64,000 bases of DNA from NCBI RefSeq assembly GCF_029784155.1, contig NC_073691.1, positions 56,902,217 to 56,966,216 on the forward strand, written 5' to 3'. Under the pieces are notes generated by a model. It had not been told where the DNA came from. It did not search any database and saw only the letters and a list, made by a program, of their open reading frames with translations. Position 1 is the stretch's first letter. Each line of letters begins with the position of its first letter. Source of the DNA: Uranotaenia lowii (taxonomy: Eukaryota; Arthropoda; Insecta; Diptera; Culicidae). The position numbers were made by a program, and so were the translations under genes. This document shows positions 56,096 to 64,000 of this stretch, in pieces.

Positions 56096-58712
56096 AAGAC
56101 TGCAAAACGATTTTTATTCGAAACTATCAGAGAAGAACTGTAAAAAAAATCGAAGAGAAAATTTATGAAAATTTTTCTCAGATATCAAAATTACTCGTCG
56201 TCATCGAGGAAGTTGATCATTCAATCAAACCCTTTATTTTCAATGTCTTTATAATATTTGACAGTTTGTTTTATTAATGCGCACTTTTTTAACACTCTTT
56301 AAACAGTCAAAATCAGCTATTAAATTTTTAGCACCAATGTGATATTTGTTGTCTTATGCTATTAGAATCTGATCCTTCTTTTCATATATTTTTTTTAAAT
56401 ATTTATAGAAAATTGTTTTGAAAAATTGTGAATACTGTGCCCTTTGAAGAATAAAAAAACAACTTTATTTTATTCCTACCCTCTTTGTGGGAAATTGGTT
56501 ATTATCCTCAACATATCTCTTAAGGGTTAAAGCCTTAAGAATGAAGGTTTGCCTTTTGGTATTGGAGGCAATTCTATCAAATCAGCATCACTGAAATCGT
56601 AAGGAAATCAAATTCGTCAAGCAACTCGCTAATGTTCAGCTGTTCAGCTACTTTCGTCAAAACTTTTATCCCAACAGAAAAGAATCCTAGATATTTTTTA
56701 AAACATAAGCAAAACGTTTTCCAGTTTTAAGCTTAGTTGTTAATTACAATAGAATCATTGATATAAAAAAAACTCAAGAACGTTCTTCGATGATTCAAAA
56801 AATTATAGTAATTTTTTCTGTAGAGTTTTTATTAAATCTTTTCCGTGTATTTTTCTAAATTGATTTTTCTTTGATTTTAACTTACCCCTCAGCAAGAGAA
56901 TCTTGCTTAATTTAAGACAATTTTTGAATTTTAAATGTAGATAAATTGCCACAATGAAGTTCGTAGCTGTCAAATTTTCAGTATAAAGATATGTGGCATC
57001 TAAACCTAAAGGCTTTATATTTTGTTTTTGAGTTTTAAGGTCGAAGGATGGGTCTTATAGATTTTATAATGGCACAGGTCTGCGACTTGCACACTAAGAT
57101 TGCATTGCATTTTCCGCTCGGGGCGAAGATCCTCCAAAGTACAGGAAAAAGGCTCAAATGTCACGAGAATCCTTTAAAAACTGTTGTACTAAATTGTTAA
57201 TGCAGTACCCTTCGGAACGTTTTTAATTTTGTCCTTCTTGGTAGATATGTGTTCATGCTGCTCCGTTTCATGGATGTCCTGAGATCGTCCTGATTTTTCA
57301 GCTGTTGAAAATACAGGACAGAATCGTCTCGACCACAGGAAAAAAGATTAAGTGTGTGGAATCTAAGTATGCACTAAATTTTCCCCCAACAGCTTTTCCA
57401 CTAAGATACGAGAAAAAATTGAAAATTTATTCATAAATATTGTGAATATTTTTGACTAAGTAGGGGAGATAAATGCACAATGGTCACCTTAAGGAAAACG
57501 CTTATTTAACCATACAAAAAATTCATAACAAATGAGTTGCATCACTGGATCGAATTTTCTCAAATTTTTATGAAGAACTGATCTACATTTGGAACAGTTT
57601 TGTAGTTATTAAGGTATTAATTTTTCAGCAAAAAAAAACCCTTTATCATCTTTACTGAAACATAAAAAAACCAACTAGGATCTCCAGTGACGAAAATATT
57701 ATAATTTTTTGAGCACAGGAAAATAAGCCCTTATGATCGTTAAATCATCTTGATCTATTGAGTACGCACTGCAACATGATCTACACATTAGGTGGTATGA
57801 ATATGAAAATAGCAATTACTTCGATAGCTTTCACTTAGCTCGAACTTTAGAATGCAAACTTTGAAAGCATTTGCTCTACTAGATATGATAAAGCAAAGTA
57901 GAACATTTACTTTCAACCAGCTCCGGATTTAAAATATGCATGCTATTCGAAGTATTTGACTCACAAAACTGCTTGAAAATATGAAAAGCAATTTCTAGAG
58001 CTTTATTCATATCAGCCATTGTTCCTCAATTTTCACCATCATTAAATTCTTGATTTTTTACTATAATAAATTTTAAAACAAGTTTATACTATAACTTGTT
58101 GACTCGGGGCGTATAGAGCACCATTGATCGGGGCACGATGAGCATTTTCTGCCGTAGAATCTAGCAGCGCATTCCACTCGATGAAGTCAGCTGAATTGTA
58201 GAGTCACAACTAGAATAGTTTACATCTGACGATTTAGCCTATTGGTTAGGTGTCGGAAGGCTAATCTCCTTTCATTTACCATTCATGATCGATTATTTTG
58301 ACTGTTACATTATGCGGCTAGTAGCATAATCCGCAAAACAAAGCATCAGAAATATCATATACATATAAGTGTATGTGAATTTAATGTTTTTTTAAACGTT
58401 TTTATCTTCTTTTTCGAGTTAAAGCCCGCTAGGAAATAGACTTTTTAGTGTCTGTTTCACCGTTAAATTTTAACAGAAAAAAAAAATCAATCAATGCAAA
58501 AGGTATTGTCAAGGCAAAGATCTGGCATCAGGTCACACAGAGGAACTGAATTGACCTCCCACGACTTGTTCCGTCATCTTGCAGTGCTGTTGCACCGAGC
58601 AGCAATATATCTTACACATGCCGCTGGCTAGAAAACAACTGTTGTTGGGGGAGAGAAATTCAAAACATAAACAACAACAAGGAGTGAATCTCGGTACTTT
58701 TCTCACTTGTAG
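56096..58712. other. AT-rich intergenic DNA
   Basis: No coding, RNA or transposon feature could be supported in these 2.6 kb. Confidence 0.45.
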
Positions 58713-58792
58713 CCAGACGGTTCGCCTGGAAGAATGGGAAAATACCCCCAGACGGTTTGCGGCGACCGACCAAGAAGACATACCAACCACAG
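58713..58792 (+). other. Candidate 80-nt exon
   Basis: A good acceptor (TACTTTTCTCACTTGTAG, ending 58712) and a consensus donor (CAG|GTGAGT at 58793) bound 80 nt of balanced composition that is open in two frames, one reading QTVRLEEWENTPRRF. No upstream or downstream partner exon was identified, so it may be a chance pair of sites. The minus strand is also open here (WGYFPILPGEPSGYK before GTGAGA). Confidence 0.25.
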
Positions 58793-59141
58793 GTGAGTCA
58801 TTTTGTTAGCTAACCTTGGAACGTTTTTTATAGCGAAAGTTGGAAGGTTTTTTTTGCTGTAAGAAAAATGTTTATTGCACCTGAGAACCACGTGTTCTGT
58901 GTAGGTGAACTCTCTTCCGAAAGCATTCGAAACGTGTCTATCATAAGTTTTGACCGGTCAAAAAAGTTGAGACAAAATTCGCTTGAAGTTCGGAGAAGTT
59001 GATGGAAAGGTTAAGAGTTATGAGCTACAGGTCAATGTAAGCTTGAAGCTGTTTTTTCACCAAAAAAAATCTCTTTCTGAAAACGATTGAAACTCAATAA
59101 ACAAACAACATGACTGATTTGAAGGTTTCAAACATTTTATT

Positions 59142-59507
59142 TTACACAAAATCATCCCAAACTGAGTCTTTATCGGGCCGAGTGTTGAACTTTTTATCAT
59201 CAACTGTTCGCTTCATTGTTTCACAGTAGTCCAACGGCAGCCGTTTGGTACAAAACTCTTCAAGCCGCTTAGAGTCCAACAACCGAATTACGACTTCAGT
59301 AACGCTCCAAAGGGCCAAAGCGGTTGATCCGATGGCTGTCAGTCCCGTTAACCTATGGTAAATCCATCCGAAGTTTGCTATCTGAAAGCCCACATGTAGA
59401 ATCAGAATGGAAGCTATTTTTATTCGAAATCGAGACCTTGAACCCGATTCTTCATATTGAGATTCCAAATCGTCAAACTTTGACTTGAGCAAGGCTCCGT
59501 CGAATCA
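59142..59507 (-). CDS. Hypothetical small membrane protein, possibly a last exon
   Basis: The minus strand is open from just after a TGA near 59508 to TAA at 59142-59144. AATAAA follows immediately (59136-59141, minus strand), which marks a natural gene end. The conceptual product has a charged N-terminus (KSKFDDLESQYEE), two hydrophobic spans of about 20 residues (IASILILHVGFQIANFGWIY; LTGLTAIGSTALALWSVTEV) and a hydrophilic tail ending SVWDDFV. It has no ATG near the start, so it is probably a 3' exon or a gene cut by the LINE that begins next to it. I do not recognise the family. Codon composition is GC-richer than its surroundings, supporting real coding history. Confidence 0.5.
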
Positions 59508-59684
59508 CTTCCATCTGTACCGTTGAGCCGTCAACACGTACGCCGGAGCATCGTATCGTTGCTGTGTACCTGCAGGAACATTTTACATTATTTATTTTTT
59601 CCTTACCTGTATTTCAATCAGCACTTTTCAGTGCTAAAATTATTTTCATTTTCTTTTATTCATATTTTCTCTTTTCTTTCCAGC

Positions 59685-61115
59685 ATGGGGAAGTCTTCGG
59701 CCGGCTCAAGGGCCGGAAGAAAACGGATTGCTGAACCTAATCCAGGGCCATCTGCCAAAAAAGTTGAAATTTCCAATTCATTCGATGTCCTTCATAACAT
59801 TGGTGATGAGGAAATATTCATATTTAATTCTGATAAGAGTACTAAGAAACCTTCTTCTTCTTATACTCTTAAAAACGAAAAGATTCCACCAATAACGGTC
59901 ACGATTCCTGACTTCAATGCCTTTCGAAAAGAAATCGTCACTTCCGTCAAGGATGTGAAGATTTCTTTTCAGATCGGTCGAAGGGGAACTGCTCGTATAT
60001 TGGCGGAATCTTTTAATGATTTTCAAAAGGTTTTAAATTATTTGAATAATAAAAAACACCAATTTTTTACGTACGACACTAGAGGTGATCGTCCTTTTAA
60101 AGTTGTACTTCGTGGTCTCACCGGCGATCAGACACCGGATGAGATCACAAATGAATTAAATTCTTTGTTAGGTTTTTCTCCAATTCAAGTAATTCAAATG
60201 AGGAAAAGAACCAACACGAATAATACCAGTAGTGTAGGTTTTGCTCCTGAACTTTATTTGATCCATTTTAAAAAGGATCAGGTTAATAATCTGCAAATTC
60301 TTGAAAAGGCTCGTCTTATGTTTCATTGTCGAGTCAAATTCGAACCTTTTCGTAAATCTTCTACCAATTTTTTACAAAACATTACGCAATGTCGTCGTTG
60401 TCAAGCTTTTTGTCATGGCACTAAAAACTGTAGAATGAATGCCAGATGCATGTTTTGCGGCTCATTCGATCATGAAAAATCTAAATGCCTTTTTGGTGGT
60501 GATAAGCCAAAAACAGAATTTTTTAAGTGTGCGAATTGCGCAGGTAATCACTCCTCGAATTCGCTAGATTGTCCCATCAGGGCAAAAATTATTGCTTCTA
60601 GGAAAAATCCCAAAGTTTCCAGAAAAGTTTCTTCTCCTCCTTCCTCTTTTTCGTCTTCACACGTCGGGCCGGCAAACAACCTGCCTGTTCGCATTCAGCC
60701 TCGGTCTACATTGGAATCACGGCTGGGTAATACCCGAAGTGATTTTAATGTTACCTGTGCTGATTCTGCGCCCCAGACTCGTTGTTTATCGTTCTCAGAG
60801 GTGGTTGAAAATGGGTTTCCCTCTTCAGGTTTAACTAATAAAAATGGGAAAAAACCAAGTCTCAACGTTCATGCGAAGGCTTGGGAAAATCCCCGAAATT
60901 CAAATACTTGTTCTTCTCCTTCATTTTCTGATCCTAACAATTTTGTTGATTTGGGTGAGATAACTGAGGAAAAATTAAAATTTTTGCATCAAAATTTAAT
61001 GGAAATGATGCAACTTATGTTGAAAGCAAATTCAATGTTTGAAGCTTTCCAAACTTCTTTTAATTATGCTAACAAAATTATTATGACTTTACGATTCCCT
61101 CATGGATCCAAATAG
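59685..61115 (+). CDS. LINE ORF1: gag-like nucleic-acid-binding protein
   Basis: 476 residues from MGKSSAGSRAGRKR, the first ATG after the 5' UTR; the longer frame from 59523 lacks an ATG there. The protein binds element RNA and carries it to the target. The N-terminus is basic and the middle region (about 85-225) resembles the jockey gag domain. Three zinc knuckles follow: CRRCQAFCHGTKNC (about 236), CMFCGSFDHEKSKC (about 255), both CX2CX4HX4C, and CANCAGNHSSNSLDC (about 282, CX2CX3HX6C). The Ser/Pro-rich tail is low complexity. It overlaps ORF2 by 14 nt. Confidence 0.9.
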   Translation: MGKSSAGSRAGRKRIAEPNPGPSAKKVEISNSFDVLHNIGDEEIFIFNSDKSTKKPSSSYTLKNEKIPPITVTIPDFNAFRKEIVTSVKDVKISFQIGRRGTARILAESFNDFQKVLNYLNNKKHQFFTYDTRGDRPFKVVLRGLTGDQTPDEITNELNSLLGFSPIQVIQMRKRTNTNNTSSVGFAPELYLIHFKKDQVNNLQILEKARLMFHCRVKFEPFRKSSTNFLQNITQCRRCQAFCHGTKNCRMNARCMFCGSFDHEKSKCLFGGDKPKTEFFKCANCAGNHSSNSLDCPIRAKIIASRKNPKVSRKVSSPPSSFSSSHVGPANNLPVRIQPRSTLESRLGNTRSDFNVTCADSAPQTRCLSFSEVVENGFPSSGLTNKNGKKPSLNVHAKAWENPRNSNTCSSPSFSDPNNFVDLGEITEEKLKFLHQNLMEMMQLMLKANSMFEAFQTSFNYANKIIMTLRFPHGSK

Positions 61116-63759
61116 ATGTTTAAATATTATGAATTGGAATGCTAGATCTTTGCTGGCTAACCAAGATGAATTCTTTTTATTTTTGAAAACTCAAAACATA
61201 CATATTGCTGCCATCACTGAAACTTTTTTAAAGCCAGACAATAACTTGAAAAGCAATGCTTTCTTTAAAATTTTACGAAATGATCGACTTGATCGACAAG
61301 GTGGGGGTGTAGCTATTGTCATCAATAGTCGTCTCAAATTTAGACTTCTTCCTTCTTTCAATACAAAAGTCTTAGAAACAATTGGAATTGAATTAGAAAC
61401 TTCTATGGGGAAAATTATAATTGTTGCCGCATATTTGCCTTTCCAATGTAGCGGTGAACAGAAAAATTTTTTGAAGGGAGATTTACAAAAACTCACCAGA
61501 AATAAATCTAAATTTTTTATTATTGGTGACTTTAATGCAAAACACCGATCTTGGAATAATATTTCATCAAATTCAAATGGGAATATTTTGTTTAATGACT
61601 GCTCTGCAGGTTATTATACTGTTGAATATCCTAATGGGCATACTTGTTTTTCTTCAATTAGAAATCCCTCCACAATTGATTTGGTTCTAACGGATTTAGG
61701 CGAGCATTGTAGTCAATTAGTTACTCATGCGGACCTCGATTCAGACCACCTTCCAGTAACATTTTCTTTATCCCAAAGTCCCATTGAAAACCCTTTAAAA
61801 TCAACTTTTAATTTTCAAAAGGCTAACTGGGAGCGATATATGAATTTTATTGAACGTAATTTAGATGTAAACGTTCCACTGAATTCAATAGAAGATATTG
61901 ATTTGGCTGTAGAAAATTTGACAACTGCAATAGTCAATGCTAAAGCCGCTTCAATACCTAAAGTTAAACATAAATTCAATCAACCTTTGATCGATGATGA
62001 TCTTCAGTTTTTGATACGACTGAAAAACATTCGTCGACGCCAATATCAACGTACTAGGGATCCTTATTTGAAATTAATTTATTGCGACCTTCAAAAAGAG
62101 ATCAAACGTCGTTTAAATTTCATTCGTAATGAAAATTTTGCTAAAGCAGTAGAGGATATAAAACCCTACTCAAAGCCATTTTGGAAATTAACTAAAATTT
62201 TGAAAAAGCCCCAGAAGCCAATTCCTACTTTGAAAGATGGGGATAAACTTCTTTTAACTAATTCAGAAAAGGCTCAAAAATTAGCCCAACAATTTGAGTC
62301 TGCTCATGATTTTAATTTAAACGTTGTAAGTCCAATTGATGCTCAAATTTCCCTAGAATTTGATGATATTCTTTCCAAGCAAAATGTGTTTGAAAGTTCT
62401 TGTGAGACAAATATTGATGAACTTAAATTGATTTTCAAAAAATTTAAAAATATGAAAGCTCCAGGGGAAGATGGGATTTTCTATATTCTTATTAAAAAGT
62501 TGCCTGAAAGCACTTTAAATTTTTTAGTTAAAATCTTCAACAAATGTTTTCATTTGGCTTATTTTCCCAATAAATGGAAAAATGCCAAAATAACTCCAAT
62601 TTTGAAACCTGGAAAAAGTGCTTCAGAGCCTTCAAGTTATCGACCAATTAGTTTGCTTTCTTCTTTAAGTAAACTATTTGAGAGAGTTATTTTGAATAGA
62701 ATGATGATTCACATTAATCAGAATTCTATTTTCCCTGATGAACAATTTGGTTTTCGTCATGGACATTCTACTACACATCAACTTTTGAGTGTAACTAATA
62801 TGATTAACGCTAGCAAATCTGAAGGTTATTCAACTGGTGTTGCTCTTCTTGATATTGAAAAAGCTTTTGACAGTGTTTGGCACAAAGGTTTAGTAGCTAA
62901 ATTAGCTCGATTTGATTTTCCTGTATATCTCACCAAAATTATTCAAAATTATTTGACTAGCCGAACCTTACAAGTAAGCTATCAAAATTCATGCTCTGAA
63001 AGGACACCCATTAGAGCTGGTGTCCCTCAGGGTAGTATACTTGGGCCAATTTTATATAATATTTTTACTTCTGATCTTCCTGATGTACCAGAAGGAAAAG
63101 GTAGAAGATTATTTGCTGATGACACTTTGCTTTCAGCCAAAGGTCGAAATTTACGGGTGGTACGCAGTAGATTGCAACAAAATTTAAATTCCTTTTTGAA
63201 TTACTTGAAAATGTGGAAAATTTCTCCTAACGCTTCCAAAACTCAACTTATTTTATTTCCCCATAAGCCAAGAGCAAATTTTTTAAAACCTAATGAAAAT
63301 CATTCCATAACTTTTAATGGGGTTTCATTAGAATGGTCTGATCACGTGAAGTACTTGGGACTTACACTTGATCGGAATCTTACTTTTAAAAATCACATTG
63401 AAGATATTCAATCTAAATGTAATAAATACACTAAATCTCTTTATTCTCTCATCAACAGGAAATCCCGGTTGTGTCTGCGAAATAAAATGCTCATCTACAA
63501 ACAAGTTTTCCGACCAGCGATCATGTATGCAGTTCCGATTTGGTCTAGCTGCTGCGCGACGAGGAAGAAAGCCATCCAGAGGATTCAGAACAAGGTTCTG
63601 AAAATGATTTTGCGGCTTCCACCTTGGCACAGCACCGAAGATCTTCATCGGATTGCGGGCATTGAATCGATTGAAGAGATGGCCAACAAAATCATCTCCA
63701 ACTTCAGAGGCAAATCGATGCAGTCTTCCATCGCAGAGATTCGTTCTCTTTATGTTTAG
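61102..63759 (+). CDS. LINE ORF2: APE endonuclease and reverse transcriptase
   Basis: 885 residues without interruption. The N-terminal endonuclease (to about 225) has NWNARSLL, the catalytic TET, GDFNAKH, IDLVLTD and SDHLPVTF, which nick target DNA. The reverse transcriptase (about 450-720) has KAPGEDG, YRPISLLS, DIEKAFDSVWH, AGVPQGSILGP and the catalytic FADDT near residue 671. The C-terminal region ends RSLYV before TAG. All catalytic motifs are present, so the enzyme could be active. The start codon overlaps the end of ORF1 (ATGGATCCAAATAG), suggesting coupled translation. GC rises in the last 300 bp of the ORF. Confidence 0.93.
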   Translation: MDPNRCLNIMNWNARSLLANQDEFFLFLKTQNIHIAAITETFLKPDNNLKSNAFFKILRNDRLDRQGGGVAIVINSRLKFRLLPSFNTKVLETIGIELETSMGKIIIVAAYLPFQCSGEQKNFLKGDLQKLTRNKSKFFIIGDFNAKHRSWNNISSNSNGNILFNDCSAGYYTVEYPNGHTCFSSIRNPSTIDLVLTDLGEHCSQLVTHADLDSDHLPVTFSLSQSPIENPLKSTFNFQKANWERYMNFIERNLDVNVPLNSIEDIDLAVENLTTAIVNAKAASIPKVKHKFNQPLIDDDLQFLIRLKNIRRRQYQRTRDPYLKLIYCDLQKEIKRRLNFIRNENFAKAVEDIKPYSKPFWKLTKILKKPQKPIPTLKDGDKLLLTNSEKAQKLAQQFESAHDFNLNVVSPIDAQISLEFDDILSKQNVFESSCETNIDELKLIFKKFKNMKAPGEDGIFYILIKKLPESTLNFLVKIFNKCFHLAYFPNKWKNAKITPILKPGKSASEPSSYRPISLLSSLSKLFERVILNRMMIHINQNSIFPDEQFGFRHGHSTTHQLLSVTNMINASKSEGYSTGVALLDIEKAFDSVWHKGLVAKLARFDFPVYLTKIIQNYLTSRTLQVSYQNSCSERTPIRAGVPQGSILGPILYNIFTSDLPDVPEGKGRRLFADDTLLSAKGRNLRVVRSRLQQNLNSFLNYLKMWKISPNASKTQLILFPHKPRANFLKPNENHSITFNGVSLEWSDHVKYLGLTLDRNLTFKNHIEDIQSKCNKYTKSLYSLINRKSRLCLRNKMLIYKQVFRPAIMYAVPIWSSCCATRKKAIQRIQNKVLKMILRLPPWHSTEDLHRIAGIESIEEMANKIISNFRGKSMQSSIAEIRSLYV

Positions 63760-63977
63760 TTTAATTTTAAGATAGTGTTTAGTTTTAAGTATAAAATATT
63801 TTTGCTATTACAGGATGTTCTCCTACATTAAAAACTTGATTGCGCTCAGCAAATTTAAATCTTATAAATAAATTTTTATAATCTAGTTACTTATAGGGCT
63901 ATGAACAGTTCATTATTGAGCTGAACACCTAGTTTAATGCAATAATGTAATATAAGTGTAATGATGATTTGATACAA

Positions 63978-63983
63978 ATAAAG
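63978..63983 (+). terminator. LINE polyadenylation signal
   Basis: AATAAA lies just ahead of the terminal A-run that reaches the window end; together they mark the LINE 3' terminus. Confidence 0.75.
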
Positions 63984-64000
63984 ACATATTTAAAAAAAAA

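Larger units (their letters stand above)
59520..64000 (+). mobile_element. Apparently full-length jockey-clade LINE (Juan-like)
   Basis: Two long overlapping ORFs, a short 5' UTR, a 240-bp 3' UTR, AATAAA and an A-run that ends the window. Organisation and size (about 4.5 kb) match jockey-clade LINEs such as the mosquito Juan family. No stop or shift interrupts either ORF. The 5' boundary is not exact (about 59500-59525) and the 3' target duplication lies beyond the window. Its low GC contrasts with the R1-type relic. Confidence 0.85.

Overview
This window looks like repeat-rich nuclear DNA from a dipteran, most likely a mosquito (Culicidae). The grounds are three Tc1/mariner copies whose transposase has 37 residues between the second Asp and the catalytic Glu (the mosquito-type ITmDD37E group), a Juan/jockey-type LINE, R1, RTE and Penelope relics, tRNA-derived SINEs, and short spliced genes in AT-rich DNA. 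The species cannot be named from the sequence.

Layout. 1-3489: degenerate tandem repeat, possible Helitron end, SINE with target-site duplication (TSD), TA-flanked TIR element. 3490-5570: DD37E element broken by a hAT MITE. 5897-7365: the only convincing complete host gene, a five-exon secreted cysteine-rich (vWC-like) protein. 7750-17430: nested graveyard built on an R1-clade LINE, with inserted RTE and Penelope pieces and a 3.2-kb TIR element full of satellite DNA. 20090-21535: 9-bp-unit array. 21629-26262: MITEs (hAT, Mutator-like, piggyBac-like), a 74-bp perfect palindrome, second DD37E copy. 26867-27798: broken 5' part of a CLIP-domain serine protease. 31623-34406: 2.7-kb chimeric insertion with 27-bp flanking direct repeats, carrying a gypsy-like gag. 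35121-35620: near-perfect 500-bp hairpin. 36933-40327: second copy of the TIR element with a full-length SINE, then a 139-bp direct repeat pair around a pyrimidine-rich minisatellite. 41591-42149: hAT MITE. 44186-49713: giant 5.5-kb hAT-type non-autonomous element made of two opposed satellite arrays. 50586-53701: another 3.1-kb TIR element holding a Mutator-like MITE and the third DD37E copy. 59142-59507: small membrane-protein ORF on the minus strand. 59520-64000: apparently intact jockey-clade LINE with its poly(A) end at the window edge.

Most unusual observation: two otherwise unrelated TIR elements (12274-15466 and 44186-49713) share one plan, inverted satellite arms around a centre occupied by members of the same small TIR family (ends CAGACCC...TTTTTGGCAAC). 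Transcripts through either, or through the 35-kb hairpin, would fold into long double-stranded RNA. Host coding content is low; the window mainly records nested transposition.
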